Shown here: positions 46,914 through 56,208 of the stretch, one piece after another
How the letters are laid out: each line of letters opens with the position of its first letter
Numbering within the stretch: the stretch's first letter is position 1
Assembly: GCA_963815355.1 (NCBI GenBank)
Contig: CAWFGJ010000002.1
Location: forward strand, 1-64,000
Source: JAPUEK01 sp963815355
GTDB lineage: Bacteria; Pseudomonadota; Alphaproteobacteria; Rhodobacterales; Rhodobacteraceae
Direction: 5' to 3'
DNA: 64,000 nt
The notes under the pieces: model-generated
Told to the model about the DNA's origin: nothing
Database searches by the model: none
What the model saw: only the letters and a program-made list of their open reading frames with translations
Made by a program: the position numbers and the translations under genes

Positions 46914-48573
46914 CCTTTTCGCCTTCCTGCCCGTATAGGGCCGCTTTGAACGGTTCCATTCCCAAGCGGCGATAGGCTTGCAGAAAGGTTTCCTGCGGCG
47001 CCTCACGCTGTTCCAAGTAAGCCATTACCAATCGCTCGATCGCTGGGACGATCTCGTCATAGGCAAAGCCGGGCCCGGTCTTTTCTCCGATGATCGCCGT
47101 TTCCGTGCCATCGCCGCCCAGCGTGATCTGATAGTTCTCCACACCCGCGCGGTCCAAGCCAAGAATGCCGATGTGCCCGACATGGTGGTGACCGCACGCA
47201 TTGATGCAGCCAGAGATCTTGATCTTGAGCGGCCCCACCTCATGCTCCAGTTTCAGTTCCTCAAAGCGCAGCGCGATTTCCTGAGCAACGGGGATTGAGC
47301 GGGCCGTTGCAAGCGCGCAATAGTCCATCCCGGGGCAGGCGATAATGTCCGAGATCAGGCCGACATTGGCCGTTCCCAGACCGGCTTGCAAAAGAGCAGC
47401 ATGGACAGTGGGCAGGTCGGATTTATGCACATGGGGCAGGATGACGTTCTGCTCATGACTGATCCGCAGATCAGAGTGGCCGTAGCGTTCTGCCAGATCC
47501 GCCATAAGCCGCATCTGATCGGAACTTGCGTCTCCCGGTGTGGCGCCATGTGCTTTGACGCTGATCGTGACGATTGCGTATTGATCGTTGCGATGCGCTG
47601 ACAAATTGGTGTCAGCCCAGGCGCGGAACACCGGATCGGCCTTGTAAAACGCATCAAAGGCATCAGTGGGTGCATTGCGGAATGCCGGGGCGGCGAAAGC
47701 CGTGCGGATGTCTGCCAACAGTTTTTGGTCATTGCCGCCAAAAAGCGGGCGCAATTCAGCAAAACGCTCTTCGACCATGCGCGCGATTTCCTCACGCCCG
47801 GTTTCGTGGACCGTAATCTTGATGCGCGCTTTGTATTTGTTATCGCGACGGCCAAGCGTGTTGTAAACGCTCAACACGGCTTCGACATAGGGGATCAGGT
47901 CTTCGATTGGCAGGAACTCTCGCACGGTGAAGGCGATCATCGGGGTGCGGCCCAAACCGCCGCCGACCATCACTTCGAACCCGGGTTCCTCGGCGCTGTT
48001 GCGGGTCATCCGCAGACCTATGTCATGGGCCTTGGTCACGGCGCGGTCATTTGGCGCGCCAGTGATGGCGATTTTGAACTTGCGCGGCAGGAACTGGAAC
48101 TCTGGGTGGTCCGTCGACCACTGGCGGAGCAATTCCGCGTAAGGGCGCGGGTCTTCGATTTCGTCGGCTGCGGCCCCCGCGAAATGATCGGCGGTTACGT
48201 TGCGCACGCAATTGCCGGACGTTTGAATGGCGTGCATTTCAACATCGGCCAACGCGGTCAGGATCGCGGGCACATCCGGCAGTTTTGGCCAGTTGAACTG
48301 TAAATTCTGGCGGGTGGTGAAGTGCCCATACCCCTTGTCCCAAGTGTCTGCGATCAGCGCCAGTTGCCGCATCTGCCGCGGAGAAAGCGTTCCGTAGGGG
48401 ATCGCGACCCGAAGCATATAGGCGTGGAGTTGCAGATAAAGGCCATTCATCAGGCGCAGCGGGCGGAACTCATCTTCCGTCAGCGAGCCATTCAGGCGAC
48501 GCTCCACTTGGCTGGAAAACTGGGCAACACGGGTGCGAACGAAGGACTCGTCGAAGTCGGAATAAGAATACAT
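46903..48573 (-). CDS. cysI: Nitrite/sulfite reductase hemoprotein (assimilatory sulfite reductase)
   Basis: 556 residues. Two ferredoxin-like half domains and two siroheme/4Fe-4S domains are present. The cluster ligands are CPGMDYC and CINACGHH. Start ATG 48571-48573 follows GAGG. It reduces sulfite to sulfide with electrons from ferredoxin, consistent with fpr in the operon and with cobA making the siroheme precursor. It lies eight bases after DUF2849. Confidence 0.93.
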   Translation of the reverse strand: MYSYSDFDESFVRTRVAQFSSQVERRLNGSLTEDEFRPLRLMNGLYLQLHAYMLRVAIPYGTLSPRQMRQLALIADTWDKGYGHFTTRQNLQFNWPKLPDVPAILTALADVEMHAIQTSGNCVRNVTADHFAGAAADEIEDPRPYAELLRQWSTDHPEFQFLPRKFKIAITGAPNDRAVTKAHDIGLRMTRNSAEEPGFEVMVGGGLGRTPMIAFTVREFLPIEDLIPYVEAVLSVYNTLGRRDNKYKARIKITVHETGREEIARMVEERFAELRPLFGGNDQKLLADIRTAFAAPAFRNAPTDAFDAFYKADPVFRAWADTNLSAHRNDQYAIVTISVKAHGATPGDASSDQMRLMADLAERYGHSDLRISHEQNVILPHVHKSDLPTVHAALLQAGLGTANVGLISDIIACPGMDYCALATARSIPVAQEIALRFEELKLEHEVGPLKIKISGCINACGHHHVGHIGILGLDRAGVENYQITLGGDGTETAIIGEKTGPGFAYDEIVPAIERLVMAYLEQREAPQETFLQAYRRLGMEPFKAALYGQEGEKDAA

Positions 48574-48580
48574 CAGGTCC

Positions 48581-48886
48581 TCAGGACGCAAGATCGGCTT
48601 GTTTGCCGTGGTTGTAGTTGGAGGGTCCACGGGTGCGGAAGGCCTCACGGAAATGGATCGGCTCAGGGCCGTGCGTGCCCTGCTTGGCGTCGGCGAGATA
48701 GGGGCCGACGATCAGCAGCTTTTGAGAGGCGGCATGCAGCATACGAAGCTCGGCATGGGCTTCGTCGTCGATCAGTTCGGCCTCATGATGCAAGAGGGAC
48801 CAACGGTTGTCTGGGGTCAGATAGACCACGTCGCCCTCGCGCAGGCGGTTGGCAGTGACAACTTTCGGGGTAAAACGGCGGCTCAT
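48581..48886 (-). CDS. DUF2849 protein of the sulfite-reduction operon
   Basis: 101 residues beginning MSRRFTPKVVTANRLREGDV, a DUF2849 signature, with VVYLTPDNRWS. It is small and soluble. It is located between cobA and cysI and overlaps cobA by ATGA, as in many alphaproteobacteria. The role is unknown but almost certainly tied to siroheme or sulfite reduction. Confidence 0.87.
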   Translation of the reverse strand: MSRRFTPKVVTANRLREGDVVYLTPDNRWSLLHHEAELIDDEAHAELRMLHAASQKLLIVGPYLADAKQGTHGPEPIHFREAFRTRGPSNYNHGKQADLAS

Positions 48887-49656
48887 GCGCGGGCCTCCTT
48901 TATGTGTTGGATTTCTGCGGTGAAATTGCGCGGGGCAAGGCCGTAAAGAATGACGGTCGGGCCATCGAGCTCAGCCACCGCCTCGGGAAGTGTCGCCAGC
49001 GTGGCGGCCGAAATCTGTTGTTCCGGGCGAGAAATGTTCGAGATCAGGGCGACGGGTGTCTCTGCCGCCGCGCCGTGCATCATCAGCCGGCCCTGTACGA
49101 AGCGCGCAGATTTCTTGCCCATGTAGATCGCGGCGACCTCGTTGGGCCGTGCCAGCCCACGCCAGTCCTGTTCGGCAAAACCTGCCATATCATGCCCGGT
49201 TACGATCCGCAGGGACGCGTTGCGGCCGCGCCGGGTAAGGCTTTGACCGATGGCTGCGGCGGCGACGCTGGCCGCGGTCAGTCCGGGCAGGATGGCAAAG
49301 CTGTGGCCTGCCGCCTCGAGCGCCCCGATTTCCTCGTCCAATCGTCCAAAGATGCCGCAGTCGCCGCCCTTGAGCCGCACGACACGCAGGCCCTTAGCTG
49401 CCTCGGTCACCAGTATTTGATTGATCTTGGTTTGCGACGTGGAGGGACCAAAGCCTTCTTTGCCCACGTCGATGCACCGCACCTCTGCGGGAATCAGCGC
49501 CAGAATGTCTGCCCCGACAAGGCGATCATGGATAATCACGTCAGCGGTTTCCACCGCGCGCAGTGCCGCCAGCGTCAAATGTGCAACCGCCCCCGGCCCG
49601 GCGCCCACAAAGAGGACCGAAACGTCGGGAAGCGAGAAGGCAGGCAGCAGGGTCAT
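48883..49656 (-). CDS. cobA: Uroporphyrinogen-III C-methyltransferase
   Basis: 257 residues. SAM-binding SVLFVGAGPGAVAHLTL and the SUMT motif VVRLKGGDCGIFGR (Cys where Pro is usual), then PGLTAASVAAAAIG. It makes precorrin-2 for siroheme, the cofactor of CysI; no ferrochelatase domain is attached, so another enzyme completes siroheme. It is first in the operon and divergent from the Lrp regulator. Confidence 0.92.
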   Translation of the reverse strand: MTLLPAFSLPDVSVLFVGAGPGAVAHLTLAALRAVETADVIIHDRLVGADILALIPAEVRCIDVGKEGFGPSTSQTKINQILVTEAAKGLRVVRLKGGDCGIFGRLDEEIGALEAAGHSFAILPGLTAASVAAAAIGQSLTRRGRNASLRIVTGHDMAGFAEQDWRGLARPNEVAAIYMGKKSARFVQGRLMMHGAAAETPVALISNISRPEQQISAATLATLPEAVAELDGPTVILYGLAPRNFTAEIQHIKEARA

Positions 49657-49792
49657 GACAAAATCCGGTCGTTTGGTCCCTCAATATAGGATATTTTCCC
49701 CATTTTTGGCCATAGTCCCTTGCAGATAAGGACATTTGTTCCGATACTGCCGCCGATTGGAACTGGGTTCTGCAAAATCGAGGATCAGGCGA

Positions 49793-50254
49793 ATGGCGGC
49801 CCATCTGGACGAGTTGGACAGGAAAATCCTTACAGAATTGCAGGCCGACGCTGAGCAATCCTTGGACGAAATTGCCCGCAAAGTCGGCTCTTCAAAGACC
49901 CCAGTGTGGAATCGAATCCGCCGGATGCGCGAAGCCGGGGTCATCCTGCGACAGACCGCTTTGCTGGACGCAGAGAGCCTTGGGTTGGAAGCCTGTTTCT
50001 TCGTGCTTATCCGCACCTCTGAACATGAGGCGGATTGGCAGCGCAAGTTCCTGCAGGTCTTGCGGTCTCGTCCGGAGGTTTTGGAAGCCCACCGTCTTGC
50101 CGGGGATATCGATTATATCCTGAAGGTTCGCGTTAAAAATGCCCGCGCCTATGACACCTTTTATCAGGCGCTGATCTCTGAGGTGAAAATCTACAACGTG
50201 ACAGCGCTTTTGAGCATGGAAGAAATCAAGGCGACAACAGTGCTGCCTTTGTGA
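49793..50254 (+). CDS. Lrp/AsnC family transcriptional regulator
   Basis: 153 residues. The N-terminal winged HTH (LDELDRKILTELQADAEQSL, SSKTPVWNRIRRM) and C-terminal RAM domain (EAHRLAGDIDYILKVRVKNA) are both clear. It is divergent from the cobA-fpr operon across 136 bases that are more AT-rich than their surroundings, so it is likely to regulate cysteine synthesis and itself. The effector is unknown; cysteine-responsive Lrp proteins are known. Confidence 0.9.
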   Translation: MAAHLDELDRKILTELQADAEQSLDEIARKVGSSKTPVWNRIRRMREAGVILRQTALLDAESLGLEACFFVLIRTSEHEADWQRKFLQVLRSRPEVLEAHRLAGDIDYILKVRVKNARAYDTFYQALISEVKIYNVTALLSMEEIKATTVLPL

Positions 50255-50306
50255 CCCCTCCCGCGCTTAGGGTCTGGATTGCTTGCACCAGTAGGTTCGT
50301 AGGGCG

Positions 50307-51479
50307 CTAACGCCCCACCATCAGGCGCTCCAGCCCATGGAAGTGGTATACGTTGGCATAAGATGGCGCTTCGGTAAGGTGGAGGCCCGGCAACCGCTTC
50401 ATAAGGATCGGCAAAGCAACGACAAGCTCCAAGCGCGCCAGAGGAGCACCCACACAAAAGTGTAGGCCGGCACCGAAGGTGACATTCGGTTTGATCGGAC
50501 GGTTGGGTTGGAACCTTGCTGGGGCGTCCCAGACGCCGGGGTCTCGATTGGCCGCCGCCAGCAGCAGGGCGACCTGATCACCGCGCCGGAACTGATGGCC
50601 CATAACCTCTACATCTTCATAGGCCCAGCGGGTGAACATGTGGAGCGCGGGATCAAAGCGCAAAATTTCCTCGATACAGGTCTCGGCATTGGCCTCGTTC
50701 AGCACTGTGCGGCTCTCTAGCAGCGTCTTCACGCCGTTGCCGATGGTATGAACGGTCGCCTCATGGCCCGCGTTCAGCAACAGAATGCAGGTAGTAATCA
50801 ACTCATCCGTGGAAAGTTTTTCTCCGGCCTCTTCTGCCGCGATAAGCGACGTGATCAGATCATCGCCCGGCGCTTTGCGACGCTCTTCCACATAGTCGCG
50901 CAGGAAAGCTGAAAAATCCTGTGCCGCTTGCGACGCGCGGTCTTCTGCCTCGCGGCTGCGCCCGGCCATGTACATGCCGACCATCGCATTGGACCAACGC
51001 AACAGATCGTCCGACATGGATTCCGGCACGCCCAGCAATCTGGCGATGATGATGACGGGCAACCTCTGTCCGAAGTGACGCAACAAGTCGAAGGAACCCT
51101 CGGGAAACGCGTCGATCAATTGATCGGTCAGTTCAGCAATCTCCGGCTGCAACGCCGCGATGCGCCGCGAGGTAAAGGCGCGCAACACGAGGCTGCGCAA
51201 CCGCGTGTGGCGTGGCGGCTCAAGCTCCAGCATGGAATGCGCTTCGACCGCATAAAAGGGTTTCAGATGATCCGCGATTTTCGGTGCAAGTTCGACAGGC
51301 ACTTCGCGCCCAAAGCGCCGGTCCCGAAAGATTGCACTGCAGGCCGCCGCGTTTCCGGTGCAGGCCATTCCGTATTCCTGCCAGTGAAAAAACGGGCCCG
51401 CAGAGCGTGCGCGCTCATAAAACGGATAGGGGTCTTGGACAAAACGCGCCTCGGTCGGCGATTGTTGAAGCGTGATCAT
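50307..51479 (-). CDS. Cytochrome P450
   Basis: 390 residues, soluble. I-helix LLNAGHEATVH, K-helix EEILR, and the haem loop VTFGAGLHFCVGAPLAR with its Cys ligand. It resembles CYP107-type bacterial P450s. The ATG (51477-51479) overlaps the stop of an EamA exporter gene (ATGA), so the pair is translated together. No ferredoxin gene is near, though fpr lies 5 kb away. The substrate is unknown. Confidence 0.92.
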   Translation of the reverse strand: MITLQQSPTEARFVQDPYPFYERARSAGPFFHWQEYGMACTGNAAACSAIFRDRRFGREVPVELAPKIADHLKPFYAVEAHSMLELEPPRHTRLRSLVLRAFTSRRIAALQPEIAELTDQLIDAFPEGSFDLLRHFGQRLPVIIIARLLGVPESMSDDLLRWSNAMVGMYMAGRSREAEDRASQAAQDFSAFLRDYVEERRKAPGDDLITSLIAAEEAGEKLSTDELITTCILLLNAGHEATVHTIGNGVKTLLESRTVLNEANAETCIEEILRFDPALHMFTRWAYEDVEVMGHQFRRGDQVALLLAAANRDPGVWDAPARFQPNRPIKPNVTFGAGLHFCVGAPLARLELVVALPILMKRLPGLHLTEAPSYANVYHFHGLERLMVGR

Positions 51480-52396
51480 TGCATAACTTTCGGCAAGGGA
51501 AGAACGCCTTGGGCGATCAGAACGCCAAAACCCACCAGCGTTGCCGCAGCGGCCTGTGACCAGTCCCAAGTCGCACCAAAGGCAAAAAGGATCAACATGA
51601 CATAGAAAGGGGCGGCATTGATGTGCAAGGAGGACAGCCCAATTCCCAGCTTTTCGACGGACATAATCCACATCACTTGCGAAATAGCCATTGAGCCGAC
51701 GGCATAAAGTAAGATGGCGCCGAACTCGTGCCAGCCCCAAAGTGCGTGGTCGGGAAGGGGGGTGCCCATAGCAATTTGCACCAGCGCCACGGTAATCGCC
51801 GCAACCGCTGCCCCGGTCAGGGTCAGCGCTGTACGCCCAATCGGCGACTGATCAGGAAAGGCAGTGACCGTCAGCCTTGATCCGATCGTAAAGCACAAGA
51901 CAGAACCAAAGCACAGCAACGCGCCAAACCCGAGTGACAGCGAGCCAGAGCGCAAGTCGAGCGCCAGACTTCCGCCGATCAGCGCTAGGATCAGCCCAAC
52001 AATGAGCGCACGGGTCAATTTTCGCCCGTCAAGCATGACCTCAAGGGTTATTCCCACAACGGGCAACGTGGCTGAAATAACCGCGGCGGTCACGGCTCCG
52101 CCCTGCATCTGGCCCCGGATCAAGAACCAAGCGCCGAGACCAATCAAGCTGCCGACCGCAATGCCCCTTGGCCAGTTCACCCGACGCATAGGGGCGAAGC
52201 CTTCGAGCAATGCCCAGACTGGCAAGAGCGCCAAGGCCGCCAGCCCCATCCGCAACGCATTTAGTTGAGCGCCCGTCATCAATGGGATCAAAAGGCCTGC
52301 GGCGGGCAGGCCGGCCGCCCAAATGAGCATGGAGCCCATGCACACGAGGTTAGCCGATAGGCGGCCCGGAACGGGAGGATTTGTGTCGACGATCAT
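51476..52396 (-). CDS. DMT-superfamily (EamA) transporter
   Basis: 306 residues with about ten membrane helices in two EamA repeats (SMLIWAAGLPAAGLLIPLMT, AISQVMWIMSVEKLGIGLS). It is probably an exporter of a metabolite. Tight coupling to the P450 suggests the exported compound could be the P450 product, which is inference. It starts 58 bases after tpiA on the same strand. Confidence 0.85.
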   Translation of the reverse strand: MIVDTNPPVPGRLSANLVCMGSMLIWAAGLPAAGLLIPLMTGAQLNALRMGLAALALLPVWALLEGFAPMRRVNWPRGIAVGSLIGLGAWFLIRGQMQGGAVTAAVISATLPVVGITLEVMLDGRKLTRALIVGLILALIGGSLALDLRSGSLSLGFGALLCFGSVLCFTIGSRLTVTAFPDQSPIGRTALTLTGAAVAAITVALVQIAMGTPLPDHALWGWHEFGAILLYAVGSMAISQVMWIMSVEKLGIGLSSLHINAAPFYVMLILFAFGATWDWSQAAAATLVGFGVLIAQGVLPLPKVMQ

Positions 52397-52454
52397 GCCA
52401 AAACCCTGCCACCAAGGCGGCCGGTCTGGCTGATCAACCCGCGACAGGAAGCCG

Positions 52455-53198
52455 TCAGTTTGCGGCGGAAAGTGCGGCCACGATGGCGCCGAAATCAGCG
52501 GCCTTTAGGCTTGCTCCGCCGACGAGTGCCCCATCAACGTGCGGGACTGCGAAAATCTCGTTTGCGTTGGAGGGTTTGACGGAACCGCCATAGAGCAGGC
52601 GCAGCTTCTTAGCAGCCTCTGCACCGATCCGGGCCGCAAGTCGGTTGCGCAAAAACGCGTGCACCTCGGCAATCTGTTCCAGTGTTGGCGTGCGCCCCGT
52701 GCCGATGGCCCAGACCGGCTCATAGGCCACGACCACGCCCTCTGTGTTGTCGGGAAGCGAGCGATCCAGTTGCCCGCCAATGACCGCCAAAGTGGTGCCC
52801 GCGTCGCGCTCGGCCTCTGTCTCGCCGATGCAGACGATCGGTGTCAGACCTGCCGCCTGCGCGGCGGCGGCTTTTGCTTTTACCAATTCATCTGTTTCGC
52901 CATGATCAGCGCGGCGTTCGGAGTGCCCCAGAATGACGTAGCTCGCACCAGCGTCCTTCAGCATCGCTGCCGAGACATCTCCGGTATGGGCACCCGAATC
53001 CTTGGGATGGCAATCTTGGCCGCCGACTTGCAAAACCGACCCACGTGCGGCCCAGGCCATCTGCGCTGTCAGTGTGGCGGGCGGACACAGCAACATTTCG
53101 CAATTCGGCGCGGGATGATTGTTCAAAAGCGCGGCCACTTCCGCCAACGCGGCAGCTGATCCGTTCATCTTCCAGTTTCCGGCCGCAAGTTTCCGCAT
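52455..53198 (-). CDS. tpiA: Triose-phosphate isomerase
   Basis: 247 residues. Catalytic Lys10 in GNWKMNG, His in VILGHSERR and Glu in VVAYEPVWAIGTGRTP, with the phosphate loop LLYGGSVKPSNA. Glycolysis/gluconeogenesis, cytosol. Normal length. Confidence 0.96.
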   Translation of the reverse strand: MRKLAAGNWKMNGSAAALAEVAALLNNHPAPNCEMLLCPPATLTAQMAWAARGSVLQVGGQDCHPKDSGAHTGDVSAAMLKDAGASYVILGHSERRADHGETDELVKAKAAAAQAAGLTPIVCIGETEAERDAGTTLAVIGGQLDRSLPDNTEGVVVAYEPVWAIGTGRTPTLEQIAEVHAFLRNRLAARIGAEAAKKLRLLYGGSVKPSNANEIFAVPHVDGALVGGASLKAADFGAIVAALSAAN

Positions 53199-53344
53199 GA
53201 CGCGCTCCCATGAATGTTAACGCAAACAATAGCGGTCCAGTGACCTAAGGAAAAGTCCTCTGCTCAATCCAGCCGAATATTACTGCTTAGGGTGCGAGTA
53301 ACGACGCGATCGGAAAATGCCGCCGCATGGTCATAGGGTTGGCA

Positions 53345-53704
53345 CTACGCCGCAGGCTGATCTTTGAATTTGATCGATTCGCCGCAACCGCAGGCTTCGG
53401 ACACATTGGGGTTGATGAACTTGAACCCTGACGCCAGCAGATCAACTTCATAATCAATGATGGTTCCGATCAGAAACATCTGTGCCATCGGGGCGATCAA
53501 CACGCGCGCGCCGTCTTGCTCGACCACTTCATCAAGCGGATTCACCTCGGCCACATAGTCCATGGTGTATTCCATGCCCGCACAACCGCCTTTTTTGACG
53601 CCAATGCGAAGCCCCTTGGAACCTTGCTTTTCCATCAGCCGCGCAATCTGGCGGCTTGCAATCGGGGTGAGTGTGACGGCGGCCTTGCCGGGAATTCCGA
53701 ACAT
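53345..53704 (-). CDS. SufA/IscA-type iron-sulfur assembly protein
   Basis: 119 residues from ATG 53702-53704, with AAGGAG seven bases upstream. The A-type carrier motif is complete: Cys in KKGGCAGMEY and the CGC pair in SEACGCGESIKF. It delivers Fe-S clusters. It is grouped with a DUF59 protein 2 kb upstream, but two non-SUF genes lie between. Confidence 0.9.
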   Translation of the reverse strand: MFGIPGKAAVTLTPIASRQIARLMEKQGSKGLRIGVKKGGCAGMEYTMDYVAEVNPLDEVVEQDGARVLIAPMAQMFLIGTIIDYEVDLLASGFKFINPNVSEACGCGESIKFKDQPAA

Positions 53705-53726
53705 GAGATGCTCCTTTGATCTCAAT

Positions 53727-54440
53727 CTAGGGTGTCAGATCCGGAATTCCAAGCGGCGGCAACAAAGACATTAAGGTTACCGTCCCAAAAGCCACCGCAA
53801 TTGCCCAACCAAACGACGCAAGCGTGCCGATAATCACATATTCGCTGACCGCCCGGTCGTCCCCAACAGAGCCGAAACGCAAGACCGACTTGGCCGCAAT
53901 CAAAAAGCCGATCCCTTCAGCCTGACCGCTCATGACCAAAAGAAAGATCAACCCGCGTTCAAGCATCCCGATTGCACGTCCGCCGTTTGCTAGGCCCTGA
54001 GGTGAGGCCTCGGCCCAAGGCTGCATGAGCATCGAAATCGCGAATCCACCGGTCCGCGTTGCAAGGATCAGTCCGGTGATCAGCGTGAGTACGCCGGGAA
54101 GGCGTGCCATTTCCGCCCAGATCCCGTCTGACCACAGGTCAGGAGTCGTGCCCGCTAAGGCCGCAAGCAGCATCAGATGCGCCGATTGGTCGACGAGGAA
54201 TGCGCCAAGCCCCCGCCAAGGCCCGTGGGTCTTGATCAGATCCACCCCGATATGAGCCAAAGCCAAAAGCCACAAGGCCGGCGCCATTGACCCAATGATC
54301 GCAAGGTTCAACGTAAGCACGACTGCCCCGTGCGCGGCAATCGCCAGCGCGCGCGATTTGTGGGTGACCATCCAATGGGTCTGAAACAAGAAGTCTGCCA
54401 ACACATGGGCGCAGAGCAATGCCGCAAAAGTTTCAGCCAT
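53727..54440 (-). CDS. DUF3307 polytopic membrane protein
   Basis: 237 residues with about six or seven membrane helices. The DUF3307 start MAETFAALLCAHVLADFLFQ is clear, then LALAHIGVDLIKTHGPW and SVGDDRAVSEYVIIGTLASF. The start overlaps the end of the SatD gene by eight bases (54433-54440), so the two are one unit. Function unknown. SatD and DUF3307 occur as a pair elsewhere as far as I recall. Confidence 0.85.
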   Translation of the reverse strand: MAETFAALLCAHVLADFLFQTHWMVTHKSRALAIAAHGAVVLTLNLAIIGSMAPALWLLALAHIGVDLIKTHGPWRGLGAFLVDQSAHLMLLAALAGTTPDLWSDGIWAEMARLPGVLTLITGLILATRTGGFAISMLMQPWAEASPQGLANGGRAIGMLERGLIFLLVMSGQAEGIGFLIAAKSVLRFGSVGDDRAVSEYVIIGTLASFGWAIAVAFGTVTLMSLLPPLGIPDLTP

Positions 54441-55104
54441 GGTCCCGTCGATCCCCTGTCGCCGGCTCAGGCATTATGCCCGTCTCAAATGCTTTCAGGG
54501 CGGCGGCAATTGGGGCTTGGCCTGCTCCGCGGAGGCGCGCTTGCAGCGCTTGCCGGCTTATTCCCATGGATTGCGCCAAGTCCTTAAGCGGCTCCGCTTT
54601 AGGCGCGAAGGCGAGCGCGACAGCTTCGGCCTGCTCTGGTGACCAGCGTGATGCTTGCCAATCCAGATATTGAAGCAGGGCTGACGGAAAGCCGAAGGGC
54701 GGTTGGCTCTGTTCCGTGCCCAGAGTCCAGTAGGCCAATCTCTCGCCTCGCCGCATTGAGTCAAGTCCCCGGCCCGAATGCTCAAAGGTTGGCCCACTCG
54801 CACTGGCGAGGGACCCTAAAGGGGGCGCAGTTGCACCCGTGGCAAGTGAAATGCGGCTTGCGAGCGCTGCAGGTTGGCTGGCCAAGCGCGCCATGATTTG
54901 CACCACCAGCCGAAATCCAAATTCGCCCCGTTCGCAATAAATCTGCCAGCCGTCGCCACGGTGACGAGAAAAACGTGTATCGCACAGGGCTGTAAATCTG
55001 CGGGCGGCGTCTGAGATCATCGCCATTGCGGATTCGACAGCCTCCGGCCCGGCTTTGGTCGAGCCGATCAGGTCTCCAGTCAATACGGCGGCGTAGGGGA
55101 TCAT
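54433..55104 (-). CDS. SatD family protein with cyclase-like motifs and HTH
   Basis: 223 residues from ATG 55102-55104. The N-terminal motif AAVLTGDLIGST (Asp11) and HRGDGWQIYC (Asp51) resemble the two metal-binding aspartate motifs of class III nucleotidyl cyclases, in order and about 40 residues apart. GRGLDSMRRG could align with the VN-x2-AR helix. The C-terminus carries a helix-turn-helix (LAQSMGISRQALQARLRG). The SatD family has no settled function. Coupled to DUF3307. The cyclase idea is inference. Confidence 0.83.
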   Translation of the reverse strand: MIPYAAVLTGDLIGSTKAGPEAVESAMAMISDAARRFTALCDTRFSRHRGDGWQIYCERGEFGFRLVVQIMARLASQPAALASRISLATGATAPPLGSLASASGPTFEHSGRGLDSMRRGERLAYWTLGTEQSQPPFGFPSALLQYLDWQASRWSPEQAEAVALAFAPKAEPLKDLAQSMGISRQALQARLRGAGQAPIAAALKAFETGIMPEPATGDRRDHG

Positions 55105-55183
55105 CGGCAAGTCATAAGGGTTGCTCGAAGGTTTTGCAAGCCTTCTTGATTGCATTGGCCTAATGCAAGCCTATAGGCTTGAA

Positions 55184-55546
55184 CTACATAAAGCCGAGTT
55201 CCAAACGCGCCTCATCTGACATCATGTCCATGCCCCATGGCGGCTCAAAAGTCATCTGGACGTCGACTTGTTTGACACCAGGCAGGCTTTCGACAGCTTC
55301 AGCCACCCAGCCGGGCATCTCACCAGCCACCGGGCAGCCAGGGGCCGTCAGGGTCATCATGATTCCAACGGCGTTTTCATCTGAAATTTCAATCGTGTAG
55401 ATCAAGCCAAGATCATAGATATTGACTGGAATCTCCGGGTCAAAAACCGTTCGGCAGGCGTCGGTTACGGCCTCATAAAGCGGATGATCAGTCGTGGAAG
55501 GGCGGATCAAGGGCGCGCCTTCGATCTTTTCCTGCTGGGTGTTCAT
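55184..55546 (-). CDS. SUF-system DUF59 (MIP18/SufT-like) protein
   Basis: 120 residues. The DUF59 core is clear: DACRTVFDPEIPVNIYDLGL, TLTAPGCPVAGEMP with its Cys, and a C-terminal VQMTFEPPWGMDMMSDEARL. It takes part in Fe-S cluster assembly or delivery. It lies 79 bases upstream of satD on the same strand. Confidence 0.9.
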   Translation of the reverse strand: MNTQQEKIEGAPLIRPSTTDHPLYEAVTDACRTVFDPEIPVNIYDLGLIYTIEISDENAVGIMMTLTAPGCPVAGEMPGWVAEAVESLPGVKQVDVQMTFEPPWGMDMMSDEARLELGFM

Positions 55547-55631
55547 GGTGATCTCGCTCCGTTTCTTGAGCGATTATATAGGGAATTGCCGGGCAAAGGT
55601 CCAGTGCTGCCCGGCAAGTTCAGCGTCTGTA

Positions 55632-56183
55632 TCAGAACGGAATTTCGTCATCCAGATCCGGGCGGCCACCGCCTGCCGCTCCGCCACCAAATCCGCCGCC
55701 GCCCGCGCCGCGGCCGTAACCACCGCCTGCTGACCCGCCACTGCTGGCAGGACCGCTGCCGCCCTGCGGATCGTCATAGCCACCGCGGTCGTCGTAACCA
55801 CCGCCGCCACCGCCACCGCCCGAGCCGCCATCCCGGCCGCCCAGCAAAGTCATTTCACCGCGGAACTGGCGCAGCACGATTTCTGTTGTGTACCGGTCTG
55901 CGCCAGACTGGTCCTGCCATTTGCGGGTTTCCAACTGGCCCTCGATGTAAACCGTGGAACCTTTTTTCAGATATTGTTCTGCGATCTTGCCGATGTTTTC
56001 ATTAAAGATGGCCACAGAGTGCCACTCGGTCCGCTCTTTGCGTTCGCCCGAAGTGCGGTCTCGCCAAGTTTCCGAGGTAGCGATGCGCAAGTTGACCACC
56101 TTTCCACCATTCGGAAAGTTTCGCACTTCCGGATCGCGACCAAGATTGCCAACGATAATGACCTTGTTGACTGACCCCGCCAT
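55632..56183 (-). CDS. ssb: Single-stranded DNA-binding protein
   Basis: 183 residues from ATG 56181-56183. The OB-fold N-terminus is VNKVIIVGNLGRDPEVR, with RTEWHSVAIFNE and STVYIEGQLETRKW. It has a Gly-rich linker of about 60 residues and the acidic tip DLDDEIPF that binds partner proteins. A perfect 8-bp inverted repeat lies 26-43 bases upstream of the ATG. Confidence 0.96.
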   Translation of the reverse strand: MAGSVNKVIIVGNLGRDPEVRNFPNGGKVVNLRIATSETWRDRTSGERKERTEWHSVAIFNENIGKIAEQYLKKGSTVYIEGQLETRKWQDQSGADRYTTEIVLRQFRGEMTLLGGRDGGSGGGGGGGGYDDRGGYDDPQGGSGPASSGGSAGGGYGRGAGGGGFGGGAAGGGRPDLDDEIPF

Positions 56184-56208
56184 GCGCTTCTCCCTGATTC
56201 CACTTTGT

